The notes: generated by a model not told the origin, from the letters alone. Positions 23,598 through 34,574 are shown, counted from the first letter of the stretch. The stretch is 64,000 nucleotides of DNA from Volvox africanus (GCA_030268105.1 BSDZ01000035.1:95001-159000); one strand, 5' to 3'. A program made the numbers and translations.

Positions 23598-24412
23598 TGT
23601 TGTATCCTTCCTTCTTCAATCATGCACTGAATCTGCACGTCTGAGTATTAGCTACACGTGCATGGTGCTTAGGAACAGCAAGACACTTCAGTGCGAGCAA
23701 CATGACAGCAGAAGACTTAAAGATAAGGTAAGATTCAACTTACAATGATCTTCAGTTGCAAATTAGAAGTCTGCCGTCAGACCCCGCGGGCAATGTTCAT
23801 CATCCGGCTGGGAATGCTATGCTGGAATAGCTCGGGCCGAATATAAATGAGTAAAACGTATATATCAGATTTAGACCGAGTTATGTACACGAGTACTTGA
23901 TCCAAATTAGCATCAAGCCGACTTCGGTCTCTAGGCGGCCGTCCTCACACCTATCACGTCACGATACCAATGCGCAGTACAGGTCTCACTGGATTCCGAT
24001 CTCAAGTGTGAGTACCTTCGTAGTACTGTTCTAAATATCGTGTCATCCGTGATATTATTGAATGCAATGCATGCAATATGCAAAGGTCCGAATATCGATA
24101 TCCGGTTGCCGACCCAACCATCGCGATCGTCGCCTTCTCGCATACGTGTATGGTTTATGACGTAAATGGGGTAATAATATTTAAAGTATTATTACGTGAT
24201 ATAAAATGCCAATGGATAGATCGCGCATTAATTATCAGCCTCAAGTCAAACATGTTGACCGACAGCGTGATATCGTAGGTGGTAATGCGACATGCCTGAT
24301 TAGCTAGATATACTCGAATATATCATGCTAATATGATCATATCATGCTTCATGATGCTCAAATGGGTTGCAGTCTACTCTGGTATGAACGGTGATCAAAC
24401 CCACGTACAACA
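23598..24412 (-). mobile_element. LTR-A, 5' LTR of element 5
   Basis: 815 bp reverse LTR-A. The primer binding site (23578-23595) and the ORF0-containing leader (23119-23577) lie on its gag side, so it is the 5' LTR of element 5. Its outer edge abuts a broken protease gene of element 6 at 24413. The five bases outside the two LTRs of element 5 do not match (CCGTG versus CGAGA), so the flanks have been rearranged. Confidence 0.9.
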
Positions 24413-25243
24413 CGAGAGACCTTGTAGCACATATGGTTGGGCCCTAACACGCAGAGGGCCTATCGATAGGCTCAGGGTGATCCTGCCCACGATGGGATGC
24501 TTACTTCCATCAGCGAGGGTAACCTGTGCACAATCAGACGACTGAGGGGTCAACCCCAAAGCATTCACCTCCTTTGCCGAGATGAAGTCGTCGCTGGCGC
24601 CGGTATCCACGAGCGCCTTCATTTGTCGACCTCCGAGGCCGATTTCAATGATAGGGGCGCGATTTCCTGTCGGAGTCGACTCCGCAGAAAGTAGAAGTGA
24701 CCCTATAGCAGGCTCGAACCTGGTAGAATCTAAAAGAGGGGCCTCAAACCAAACTTCAGCAGCATAAGATAGTTTAGGCAGTACCATCGGTTTACCCGTC
24801 ACATCCACACCGTTAAACAAAGCGGTGCCCGACTCGAATCGGAGGACACATTGCACACCTTCCAACAAGGACGCCACTTTATGTTGGCTAAAAGAGGGAA
24901 TTAATACGCAAGCCGCAGTGTCCGGATTTCGACGGTGGTACCTCTTATACCTGGTGAGCTGCTCGCACAGCTCATGAGAAGATGAAGGGATAAATAGAGT
25001 AACGTGGCCAGACAAATCGAGGGAAGAAAGAGGGCAGCGCGGTGCAAATAAATTACACAGCGGGTCGAAATGGTTTAGTCCCGTGCGCCCATCGAGCGAA
25101 AAACGTCGTCCGATAACGTGCTCTATTTGTCCAAAAACAGAAGGTAAAAGAGCCTTCATAGCCAGACGCAACGACGGCCAGCGGCCACATCCACTTCCTT
25201 CAATCCCGGGAGAAGTCCCTTCCTCCACATCCCGGGCAACTTC
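24413..25243 (-). pseudogene. pol: Pol N-terminal part (protease) of element 6, truncated
   Basis: This continues in the frame of the gag at 25244-26482 after a single TAG. It contains the intact protease motif DTGASDD followed by FISAKEVNALG, and it breaks off at the LTR edge (24413) within the linker. About 275 codons are open without any other stop. This shows that the frame after the TAG is under coding constraint. RT, RNase H and integrase are absent. Confidence 0.85.
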
Positions 25244-25246
25244 CTA
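25205..25246 (-). promoter_or_regulatory. Gag-Pol junction hairpin, element 6
   Basis: On the minus strand TAG (25244-25246) is followed by a 7-nt spacer and CCCGGGA (25230-25236) pairing with TCCCGGG (25205-25211). The inner GGAG now faces CTTC instead of CTCC, so a G-C pair has become G-U and the pairing is kept. Confidence 0.68.
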
Positions 25247-26482
25247 AGTCGTCTTGGGCAGGAAAGGTGGTAACAAAGGACACTCGTGAGTAGGGTGCTC
25301 TCCCGCACACCTCAAGCAAAGATTAGCGAACTTCCAACGATCAAATTCGGAACGTTGGCACTCCCACTTTTGCATATACGGATCGTCCGTCCGGGGCTTC
25401 TTAACACTAGGAGCCGCGTTCTGCATTGCAGCTACAGACGGCGTGCTCCCCCTTCGCTTTCCTTTCGCATGGCCCGAGCTCGGCCCAGCTCCCGCAGACC
25501 CACAATTGCTTGGGCTTTGGCGTCCGCGAATATCATACCGTCTTTCCTTCCAAACGGTATTCACAGCCGCCGCGGGGCATTGACGATCGAAACCCTGATC
25601 CTTCAGTGTCGACTCCGAAGGTGGTTCCTGCGCTCGCATCGCGTGAATGCGAGGATTAAGTTGTTTAGCATCCTTTCCAGCCAAATTCCGAACTTCTGCA
25701 CCTCTAGCAAAAGCTACTAAGGCATCATAAGATTGGAATGGAATTCCATTGAGGTCAGTGGCGCACCATCGCGCAAGGGATTCGGTAAGACCACGATGAA
25801 ACCAAAAGATACGATCCTCCTCCGGAAAGTTAACGATAGGAGTTATCAGTGCCTCAAAGCGGGGCTGATAAGCAGGAACGGTCTCGTGTGGACGCATATG
25901 GTACGTGCCTTGTGCCAGCGTCTTACGAGCCTCATTGCTACGCGAGCAAACTTCCGTAGCAAAACAGGCGAGGAGAGCATCGACCAATTTTTCGAACGTA
26001 TACTTTACCCTAGCAGTTGTCCACTCGTCATACCAATCCTTTGCAGCACCCTCAAGAGTATTCCCAACGAATAGGCATTTAATGGAGTTGCATCCTCCGC
26101 CGTGCACCGCTTGCAGATACTGCCTAGCGTCACGAACATAGGCCCATGTCCTATCCGCAACGATATGTCCTGAATTCTTAGCTTTATCGTCAGCGGATAT
26201 GTTAAGCTTAGGCACGGGGATAGTCAACTTCATTTCCTCCGGTATTCCGACGGATTCTTGAACTGCGGGTGTTACCGGAGCCCGTTGCACTCCAGCTCCT
26301 TCGCTCATTGTAGCCGCTGCCGACAGTGGTACAATCAATTGCGAAGGGGTCTGGAGGACAATAGGATCTGGCATAAGGTGAGTCCCAACAGTATCGGGAT
26401 CAATGAAAGCAGTTCTAGCCGTGAGACCACCGTCAGGCTGGCTTGCGGCGCCCAGATAGGAACTATCTTCGCGTCCCGACAT
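25244..26482 (-). CDS. gag: Gag polyprotein, element 6, intact
   Basis: 412-aa Gag, the same length as in element 1 and with the same layout: a low-complexity N-terminus, the Gag core (GAAKDWYDEW), a basic linker, and a CX2CX3HX4C zinc knuckle (CLRCAGEHPTHEC). The frame is undamaged, which makes this one of the younger copies in the window. It starts at ATG 26482, about 11 nt after the end of ORF0, and ends in the TAG that separates it from pol. Confidence 0.9.
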   Translation of the reverse strand: MSGREDSSYLGAASQPDGGLTARTAFIDPDTVGTHLMPDPIVLQTPSQLIVPLSAAATMSEGAGVQRAPVTPAVQESVGIPEEMKLTIPVPKLNISADDKAKNSGHIVADRTWAYVRDARQYLQAVHGGGCNSIKCLFVGNTLEGAAKDWYDEWTTARVKYTFEKLVDALLACFATEVCSRSNEARKTLAQGTYHMRPHETVPAYQPRFEALITPIVNFPEEDRIFWFHRGLTESLARWCATDLNGIPFQSYDALVAFARGAEVRNLAGKDAKQLNPRIHAMRAQEPPSESTLKDQGFDRQCPAAAVNTVWKERRYDIRGRQSPSNCGSAGAGPSSGHAKGKRRGSTPSVAAMQNAAPSVKKPRTDDPYMQKWECQRSEFDRWKFANLCLRCAGEHPTHECPLLPPFLPKTT

Positions 26483-26493
26483 GGAGCACGAAC

Positions 26494-26877
26494 TTATACT
26501 TTTAAACAGGAATTTACTAAAAGACCTGAGAACAAACTAACACAAAAGGAATTTTCGATTACTCGCGTACCGACAGAACTCCCGAGTAATTTGAGGAGAA
26601 ACGCGATGTAATCCGTCAGGCCGTCTTTTATCTTGGTGGTTTTCCGAATGAGGGCCTTGATCTGTTCTGTGTTTAGGTGTTGCCTAGCCAACACCGCATC
26701 CAGCGTTGGCGCACGTTCACCTGCAACTCACAGTGCAAGCTCGCAACGAGAATGCAACTAGTTATCAACAGACGTCTAGGATTACAAACCGGAAGCAGTG
26801 GCGTCCAGAACGGCGCGGCCAAGATCCTCAGCGAAGGTGTCTAAAGGGCTGCGGTGCATGTCCTCGTCGCTCGCCAT
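26494..26877 (-). CDS. ORF0 of element 6
   Basis: Minus-strand copy of the pre-gag ORF. Exon 1 starts at ATG 26877 (MASDEDMHRSPLDTFAEDL...) and is followed by a GT-AG intron of about 70 nt. The second exon reads through to 26494 and ends LLVNSCLKV. The nucleotide differences from element 1 largely give conservative changes. Confidence 0.6.
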
Positions 26878-26944
26878 CGCGAGAACCTACTTCCGATGAG
26901 GGACAATGAGACAGTCATCAATTTACCCGTCTCGATACCAAATT

Positions 26945-27758
26945 TGTTGTATCCTTCCTTCTTCAATCATGCATTAGATCTGCACGTCTGGGTGTTAACT
27001 GAGTGCATACCAAGCTTACGAACAGCAAGGCAATCCAATGCGAATAATAGACAGCGGAAGACTTAAAGATAAGGAAAGATTCAACTTACAATGATCTTCA
27101 GTTGCAAATTAGAAGTCTGCCGTCAGACCCCGCGGGCAATGTTCATCATCCGGCTGGGAATGCTATGCTGGAATAGCTCAGGCCGAATATAAATGAGTAA
27201 AACGTATGTATGCGAATTAGATAGAGTTAAGTACACGGGTACTTAGTCCAAAGTAGCATCGAGCCGACTTCGGTCTCTAGGCGGCCGTCCTTGCACCTAT
27301 CACGTCGTGATACCAATGCGCAGTACAGGTCTCACTGGATTCCGATCTCAAGTGTGAGTACCTTCGTAGCGCTGTTCTAAATATCGTGTCATCCGTGATA
27401 TTAATGGATGCAATGCATGCAATATGCAAAGGTCCGAATATTGATATTCGGTTGCCGACCCAACCATCGCGATCGGCGCATTCTCGCATACACGTATGGT
27501 TTATGACATGGATGAGGTAATAATATTTAAAGTATTATTACGTGAGATATTATGCCAACGGATAGATTGCGAATTAATTATCAGCCTCGAGTCAAACATG
27601 TTGACCGACAGCGTGATGTCGTAGATGATAATGCGACACGCCTGATTAGCTAGATATACTCGAATATATCATGCTAATATGATCATATCATGCTTCATAA
27701 TGCTCGAATGGGTTGTGGTCTACTTCGGTGCAAATGGTGATCGAATCCGCGTACAACA
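26945..27758 (-). mobile_element. LTR-A, 5' LTR of element 6
   Basis: 814 bp reverse LTR-A with the primer binding site at about 26925-26942. Its outer edge abuts a gag fragment of element 7 at 27759, suggesting that element 6 inserted into element 7. Confidence 0.92.
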
Positions 27759-29477
27759 AATGGAGTCGCATCCCTTGCCGTGCACCGCTTGCAGATATTG
27801 CCTAGCGTCACGAACGTAGGCTCGTGTCCTATCCGCGACACTTTGTCCTGAATTCTTTGCTTTTTCGTCAGCGGAGATATTGAGCTTAGGCACGGGAATA
27901 GTCAACTTCATTACCTCCGGTATTCCGACGGGTTCTTGAACCGTGTTGTACCTCTCGTTCGCGTTTGCTCATAAGTATCTGCACGTCTGGAGACTTTCGA
28001 CACCGATGCGCGAGCACTTGCAAGTACAGCAAGGCAAGCGAGAGCAAACAGAGACAGCGGAAGACTTCAAGACGAAGAGAGATATAACTTACAGTTTTAC
28101 AGATCGGAATGATGCAATGGACGAAATCGCCGTCAGCACCGGAAGCAAGCAATCATCACGCGGCGGTGATTAGCGAAGTTCAGGCTTAGCTCGGGCTAAG
28201 TAAAATAGCGTATAGCAATAGTAATATAGAACACACGAGTGTTCTCCGGTATTGAATGTCTTATTTTGCTTAGCCGTCCTCGCATCTGTTATACTCGCAG
28301 CATCACAATGCCGTACGATTCACATCAGGAGGCCGATCCTAGATGTGACAACCCTACTGCGTCTAGGCGATGTCTACTCGTAACAACGTATAAGCCTTTC
28401 CGGCATTCGCATGATGCAAGGGTCCTGATAACAATATCCGGTTGCAGGGCATGTATCGCGACGAGTGCGGCGCTCTCAACGTGTGCTGTAATGAAGTAAT
28501 ATTATATCAGATAATATTACTTATCGTTTCGTAGCACGAGCATAATGCGCACTTCAATGCTTCTGGCTTTCATGCATGCTAGGCGGATTTGCCATGGTGC
28601 GATGTCGCGATGGGTAATGACAACATGCCAAATGCATATATAAATGTACACGAATACATTTATATCATGCAGATTCATTCATATGCAATGTGTTCATCAC
28701 AATAGCACTTTGCCTTGTAGGATCGCATCGACCTACGCATCGGCGGGAAACTAACCGTAGCACAACAAACCGCAGGTGTTACCAGAGCTCATTGCGCTCC
28801 AGCTCCTTCACTCATTGTAGCCGCTGCCGACAGTGGCACAATTAAGTGTGAAGGGGTCTGGAGAACAATGGGATCCGACATAAGACGAGTCCCGACGGTA
28901 TCGGGATCAGCAAAAGCAGTTCTAGTGGCGAGACAGCCGTCGGGCTGACTTGCGGTGCCCAGATAGGAACTATCTTCGCGTCCCGACATGGAGCACGAAC
29001 TTATGTTTATGAACAGGAATTTACTAAAAGACCTGTGAGCAAGTTAACACAAGAGGACTTTTTGACTACTCACGTACCAACAGTACTCCCGAGTAAGCCG
29101 AGAAGAAAAGCGATGTAATCCATAAGGCCGTCTTTTATCTCAGTGGTTCTCTGAATTAAGGCCTTGATCTGTTCCGTGTTTAAGTGTTGTCCAGCCAACA
29201 CCACATTCAGCGTTGGCGTACGTTCACCTGCGACTCACAGTGCAAGCTCGCAACAAGAATACAGCAGCTAGTTATCAACAGATGTCTAGGATTACAAACC
29301 GGAAGCGGCGGCGTCCAGGACGGCGCGGCCAAGATCTTCAGCGAAGGCGTCTAAAGGACTGCGGTGATTGTCGTCATCGCTCACCATCGCGAGAACCTAC
29401 TTCTGATGAGGGACAATATATAATTACCTGTAAATACAACGAGGCAGTCGTGACATAACCTGTCTCGATACCAAATT
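27759..29477 (-). pseudogene. Element 7: gag fragments and ORF0 leader
   Basis: Minus-strand gag pieces at 28773-28989 (MSGREDSSYLGTASQPD...) and 27759-27938 (MKLTIPVPKLNIS...) form one gag N-terminus split by a solo LTR-B. The leader (28990-29477) holds ORF0 with its intron and a primer binding site. In this copy the second part of ORF0 contains ACGTGA, so it would need the optional second intron (GTACGT...CACAG). Everything after about Gag residue 135 is cut off by the LTR at 27758. Confidence 0.82.
27944..28767 (-). mobile_element. Solo LTR-B in element 7 gag, with 5-bp duplication
   Basis: 824 bp reverse LTR-B flanked by AACCG (27939-27943 and 28768-28772). The uninterrupted gag at about 26262 confirms the empty site. 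The duplication is perfect, so this is a single insertion later reduced to a solo LTR. Confidence 0.95.
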
Positions 29478-29664
29478 TGTTGTATCCTTCCTTCTCCAAT
29501 CATGCACTGAATCTGCACGTCTGGATGTTAGCTAAGTGCACACCAAGCTTACGAACAGCAAGGCGATTCAATGCGAACAAAATGACAGCGGAAGACTTAG
29601 CATTGAGGAAAGATCCAACTTACAATAGTCTTCGTTTACAAATGGGTAGTCGGCCGTCAGACCA
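29478..29664 (-). mobile_element. LTR-A fragment (5' LTR of element 7), truncated
   Basis: The first 187 bp of a reverse LTR-A (TGTTGTATCC...). It is cut at 29664, where the base composition changes abruptly to very AT-rich DNA. Confidence 0.88.
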
Positions 29665-29668
29665 AACT

Positions 29669-29731
29669 AATAATATATTAGATTATATACCAGGCATAGC
29701 ATATGCCTAGTATATAATCTAATATATTATT
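29669..29731. repeat. 63-bp near-perfect hairpin
   Basis: A 30-nt left arm (29669-29698) and a 30-nt right arm (29702-29731) pair with one mismatch around a 3-nt loop. The arms contain TAATATATTAGATTATATAC. The hairpin sits at the left edge of the AT-rich insert. It resembles neither the LTR palindromes nor a classic terminator, because no T-run follows. Confidence 0.9.
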
Positions 29732-29972
29732 AATAACTATTAGATAGCTATTAGTTAATAGTTATCTTTTAATAATAAAATAACTAACAGATTTTTATTG
29801 ATTATAAGCTAGCTAATAGCTAGTATTATACTAATAATTAGTTATTAGATATGTTATGAGTACAATAGTATTGTATGATAGCGCATGATTACTTGTTGAT
29901 AATAATGTTTAAAACAATCACAACAAGAATCATAGTAACCAATTATTATTGTTAGTTGACCGTTATTTTGCT

Positions 29973-30089
29973 ATGAAATTAGCTAGAACATTCTATCTTA
30001 ATCCTCAACTTAAGTCTTTGATTTTAAATAACAATAATCTTGAGGACTTAGGAGTAAAGCAGTTCTGGCAGCTCAAGGATCAACTATAA
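29973..30089 (+). pseudogene. LRR-like peptide fragment
   Basis: A 38-codon frame from ATG 29973. Its middle, LKSLILNNNNLEDLGVKQF, fits the ribonuclease-inhibitor-type leucine-rich repeat pattern LxxLxLxxNxLxxxG. Such repeats are common in Rickettsiales effector-like proteins. Its last codons overlap the start of the glyA similarity in another frame, so one of the two signals must end near 30050. It is too short to name. Confidence 0.45.
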
Positions 30090-30241
30090 CTAATTAATAT
30101 GCTGAAGGATACTGCGGCAAAAGGTATTATTGCGGATGTCATGAAGTTGATAAGGCGGAAAACTTGGCTATTGAAAGAGCTAAAAAGCTATTTAACTGTT
30201 CTTATGCTAACGTTCAGCCACACTCGGGCACTGGTCAAAAC
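30056..30241 (+). pseudogene. glyA: Bacterial serine hydroxymethyltransferase fragment
   Basis: About 60 codons match the N-terminal region of bacterial GlyA, which makes glycine and 5,10-methylene-tetrahydrofolate from serine. Recognisable pieces are AQGS, TN-stop-[27 protein letters not shown] and YANVQPHSG. The usual lysine before YAEGY is a TAA (30095-30097), and the fragment ends just before the conserved SQAN. Eukaryotic enzymes read NKYSEGYPGARYYGG here, so this is of bacterial type. The [14 protein letters not shown] wording is what I recall from Rickettsia. It is a dead fragment. Confidence 0.85.
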
Positions 30242-30513
30242 ATAGGTTACAACCAGGAGATATTGCAAGCAGTTCCGGACCACTAGGTTCACCTGCAACT
30301 CAGAGCGCAAGCTCACACAAATGCAGGCAACTATAAAGGGACAGCAGCAATCACAAACCAGAAGCAACGGCATCCAATATGGTGTGTCCAAGTTCTTTGG
30401 CGAAGGTGTCTAGTGGGCTACATCGTCCGTCGTCGACATTCACCATAACGAGAACTTACTTCTGATCAAGCACTACAAGACAGTCAGGCAACGAACCTGT
30501 CTTGAAACCAACT
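30242..30513 (-). pseudogene. Leader with ORF0 of an LTR-E element
   Basis: The leader of a retrotransposon whose gag and pol are missing, replaced by the AT-rich insert. ORF0 exon 1 (minus, near 30445-30340) has the conserved CSPLDTFAKELGH...LDAVASG pattern ending at a GTTTGT donor. The primer binding site TGGTTTCAAGAC is at about 30495-30510. Confidence 0.65.
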
Positions 30514-31324
30514 TGTTGTATCTCTCCTCTGTTTTGCTCATAAAGTGTCTGCACGTCTGGGACTTAGACACAGCAGAGAAGTGCTTGCAAGGACAATAAA
30601 GCACTCGGAAGCAACAAGAGACAGCGGAAGACTTGAGAGCAAGGAAAGATATTACTTACAATGATCAAAGGATGCAATGATATGATCGGCCATCAGACCC
30701 AGCGGGCAGCAATCATCATACAGCGAGTGGCAAAGCTCAGGCTTGGCTTGGGCCACAATAGCAGAGCTAATAGCAATAGTCCAATTGAACACAGGCATGT
30801 TCCGATAACATACGAACTTGTTCTGCTTTACATGGCCATCCTTGCATCTATTAAACACACAATATCAATATTCAGTACAAGTCACACTAGGAGGTCAATC
30901 CTAAGTGTGATAAACCCTAATGCATAGCATTGATATCCGCATGTTCCAACAATTAAGCCTTCATGGCATCCACAAGATGCAAGGGTCCTAATAGTGATAT
31001 TCAGTTGCCGATCAACCAGTACAACTTAGATGCTCGTCACACTCGCACATTATACCAGCGATGACGTAATAATATAACAAATATTATTACTTAACAGCTC
31101 ATGTCATAATTATGCATCGTGCCTTGGCTTCTCTGAGCATTTATATATTAGGTGTATCAGCAATGCAGCTGGTAGTGTGATGTGGCAAGTCGCAATGCAT
31201 GGTGATCAGGCTAGCTACATATATGCAAATATATTCATAACTAGTATGCATTCATTATGTTCACTTATCACCTTGTAGAGTTGCATTGACCTACGCATAC
31301 GTGGTATTCAACCGTAATACAACA
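30514..31324 (-). mobile_element. LTR-E, complete
   Basis: 811 bp from TGTTGTATCTCTCC to TAATACAACA. Its sequence is largely different from LTR-A and LTR-B but its layout is the same, with palindromes in matching order (GTAATAATAT/ATATTATTAC; CACACTTAGGA/TCCTAGTGTG; GAACA/TGTTC). It abuts an inverted repeat at 31325. Confidence 0.85.
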
Positions 31325-33609
31325 CATTACATCAGCAGCCATCAGGCGGGTACATACAAATGCACTAACTGCCTCATCTTCATCATGCACTTATCCTTCT
31401 CCATGGCTTCCACCTGCAGGGCTGTGTCCTGCACAATGTTCTCCTGCCTCACCATCTTCACCCTCAGATGGCCGAGCTCAAAATCCTTGTTCTCCATCTC
31501 CACCCGGAGCTGCTGACCCTCCTGCTGGTTCCTCTCAGTGAAAGTGTTTCGAAGAGCTTTCAGCTCTGCTGAAAGTACCTCATTCTGTGTATCCACACAG
31601 CTGATCAGTGATTGCATTATCCACCTCTCTTGCCTGCATCTTGATGGATCCAGCAGATATGTACAACCATGCACTTCAGGAATGACATAAATACACATGC
31701 ATGGCTATGCACGGCTGCATATGTACAGGTGAAGCCCATTCCTTCATGGTGCTGGGGACAAAATGTTTAAGTGCCGTACATGTTTTAGTGCACTTGCAGA
31801 TTTATGCATGTCAGTGCACATCACACAAGGTGACAGACGGATGAGGACATGCGGCCCCCTCAGCTTCCATTCACGGTTCTCCTTGTGCAGCATTTTGACC
31901 TCAGACTTTGCAGCCTGGAGGTCCATGGCCAGCTGTGCAGACTTCACAGCATCCATGGTGGCCACCTCCATGGTGGCCTGCACCTTCCGCCACAACTTCT
32001 CCGTCATCAATAATTTGGTCTCAGCTTACCCTGATGGGTGCCTTTGACCCCGCGGTGCAGACCCGGGCCTGCACATAAGTCATGATGACCTCCTTAACCT
32101 GTGGCAAGGCAAGGATGACCACATGGGTTCACCAAAGTGAGAGTGTCACTAGTCATATAAATAAATGAATATGTAAATACACATAACACACATGCTTGCC
32201 CATTGGTACACAGCCATGCAAGTGTGGCCCCAAGGAGACTCACCTGCCATTGAGACCCTTGGGGCAATAGAGGCCCATGCGGCAGCAGACCAGCGGACGG
32301 AGGTGCTGCAGCAGCAGATGGCATTGCTGCAGCAGCAGACATAGCTCATGGAGGCCAACGTGCAGGTGGCTAAGGCGGAACATGAGCAGCAGGTGTTGAT
32401 GCTAACTTCATGTCTGTGGAGCGCAGAGCAGGTCGTCTAGCAAGAGTGAAGCCAAAGTCAGGTGAGTCTCCTAGCAGGCAACCTGCTCTGTGCTTGTCTG
32501 TTCATCAGCATCAACACCTGCTGCTGGTGTTCTACCTTAGCCATCTGCATGTTGGTCTCCACAAGCTGCACTTGCTGCTGGAGCACCTCCGTCCGCGGGT
32601 CTGCTGCCACATGGGCCTCCATGGCCCGAAGGGCCTCACTGGCGGGTGAGTCTCCTTGCAGGCACACTTGCATGGGTGCGTACAAATGGGCTAGGATGTG
32701 CACTATGTGTACTTAAATATTCATTTATTTAGATGACAAGTGGCACTCTCACTTTAATGAACCCATGTGGTCATCCTTGCCACAGGTTAAGGAAGAGGTC
32801 ATCATGACTGATGCGCAGGCCCAGCTTTGCACCACAGGGGCAAAGGTGGCCACCAGGGTACACAATACAAGCTGAGACCAAATAAATGATGATGGAGAAG
32901 TTGTAGCAGAAGGTGCAGGCCAACATGGATGCTGTGAAGTCTGCACAGCTGGCCATGGACCTCCAGGCTGCGAAGTCTGAGGTCGAAATGCTGCACAAGG
33001 AGAACCATGAATGGGAGGTGAGGGGCCGCACATCCTGATCTGTCTGTCAGCTTGCATGATGCACACTGACATGCATAAATCTGCGTCCTGATCCGTCCGT
33101 CACCTTGTGTGATGTGCACTGACATGCATAAATCTGCAAGTGCACAAACATGTACGGCACTTAAACATTTTGTCCCCAGCACCATGAAGGAATGGGCTTC
33201 ATGTGTACATATGCAGCCGTGCCTAGCCATGCATGTGTATTTATGTCATTCCTGAAGTGCATGGTTGTACATATCTGCTGGATCCATCAAGATGCAGGCA
33301 AGAGAGGTGGATATGCAATCACTGATCAACCATGTGGACACACAGGAGGAGGTACTTTCAGCAGATCTGAAAGCTCTATGAAATGCTTTCACTGAGAGGA
33401 ACCAGCAAGAGGGTCAGCAGCTCCGGGTGGAGATGGAGAACAAGGACTTTGAGCTCGGCCATCTGAGGGCGAAGATGGCGAGGCAGGAGGAGATTGTGCA
33501 GGACACAGCCCTGCAGGTGGAAGCCATGGAGAAGGACAACTGCACGATGAAGGTAAGGTGGTTGGTGCATTTGTGTGTACCTGCCTGACGCTCAGCTGTT
33601 GATGTAATG
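31325..33609. repeat. 2.3-kb inverted repeat of coiled-coil exons
   Basis: The left arm 31325-32403 and right arm 32507-33609 are diverged inverted copies around a 103-bp spacer (32404-32506). For example CATTACATC at 31325 pairs with GATGTAATG at 33601, and AGGTGTTGATGCT at 32391-32403 pairs with its complement at 32507. Each arm contains exon-like coding pieces of a coiled-coil protein. Left arm, minus: 31342-31630 (ELKALRNTFTERNQQEG...) and 31870-32010 (AMDLQAAKSEVKMLHKEN). Right arm, plus: about 32895-33020 and 33290-33553, with stops. A coiled-coil block with EVLQQQ lies near the centre in both arms. Transcription across it would give a long imperfect hairpin RNA. Confidence 0.8.
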
Positions 33610-33929
33610 TGTGTATGTATGGCTGATCCTTGTAAACTGCTGCAATTAAGTATATGTGTGGGATAGGGCTTTGCTTCACCCGTGGCCAGCACCCAGCAGT
33701 CCCTACCTTCGCCTGAATTTTGGGGCCCACTCATCCGACCACCCATGTTGACTTCTTCAAAATCAGTGTTTCCCCAGGTGGTTCAGCACCCACCACCACC
33801 AGCATCTAGTGGAATCTGCCGGATCAACGGCAGCTTGCAAGTCACTATAACCGGGTTCCTCACCGTCCATCAACACCGGGGGCACATCCTGGAGGGAGTT
33901 TTATTCCGTTCTCAGTCATGATCGATCCT

Positions 33930-34369
33930 GGAACAGCCATCTGCTGCTGCAGCACCTCCGTCCGCTGGTCCGCTGCCGCAAGGGCCTCCTCACTGCTTGC
34001 CTGCAGGGCTTCAACGACCGTCTTCAGGGTCCCCACTTCAACCTCCAACCTCTACAGAAGCCGCCACACTGAGGTGACACGTAGTTGGAACCAGGGCAAC
34101 TCAACTTTCGCAATGAATGGGACAGAGGAAGGTGAAGACAATGTTAGTTAGATATTAATTATCACCCCGCCCCTTGCCAAAGGAATCAATAAACCCGCAG
34201 CAGCAGGCCCCCTCCTCTCCTGCCTCTAGCTGAGGGTCCACCTCCCAACCCCGCCGCTGTACACCCCCGTCCCCCCATGTGCCCTTGATCTCACCTTAGC
34301 CATATAGGCCAGCTGCTGCAACTTCTTGTTGCCGATTGGGAGCGTGTACCTCACACGCAAGGGAGCCAT
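33930..34369 (-). CDS. Coiled-coil protein, N-terminal exons (partial)
   Basis: Two minus-strand exons with matching phase. Exon 1 is 34295-34369 (MAPLRVRYTLPIGNKKLQQL..., 25 codons, donor GTGAGA). Exon 2 starts at 34051 after TGTAG and runs to about 33930 (LEVEVGTLKTVVEALQASS... then ADQRTEVLQQQ). The EVLQQQ block also occurs in both arms of the neighbouring inverted repeat, so this is probably the 5' end of the gene from which the repeat derives. The heptad-like pattern predicts a coiled coil. I cannot name the protein. Whether it is intact is unclear because downstream exons are duplicated and contain stops. Confidence 0.45.
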
Positions 34370-34574
34370 GTCCTGACGACACAAGGAAGGGCAGGCAAGT
34401 GGACTCGTTATAAGCAGCAGGCGGCATAAGGACTGGTTACAAGCAGCAGGCGGCATAAGAGCGAGGCCCTGATGATCCACGCGCAGACCAAGATAAGGAT
34501 AGAAACGCTAAAAGATTATTAGCAATATTTACTTGTCAACTTACCCAGCCAAAGTTGTTCAAGTTGTTCAAATG

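Larger units (their letters stand above)
29665..30241 (+). other. AT-rich bacterial-like insert (Rickettsiales-like)
   Basis: The block is roughly three-quarters A+T, in sharp contrast to its surroundings, and it is bounded by retrotransposon pieces on both sides. It holds a 63-bp near-perfect hairpin, further AT-rich inverted repeats (29733-29850), an LRR-like peptide (29973-30089) and a bacterial glyA fragment (30056-30241). No retrotransposon or algal gene signature is seen inside. Origin from an intracellular alphaproteobacterium is inferred. Such bacteria are known as endosymbionts of volvocine algae. Confidence 0.75.

Noticed and set aside
29665..30241. Origin of the AT-rich block from the algal plastid or mitochondrion
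   Set aside because: Palindromes would fit, but the bacterial glyA fragment is not an organelle gene and its wording is not that of eukaryotic SHMT.
31763..32047. Plus-strand Cys-rich ORFs in the left arm of the inverted repeat
   Set aside because: They are antisense to the coiled-coil exons, which have the heptad-like pattern on the minus strand.
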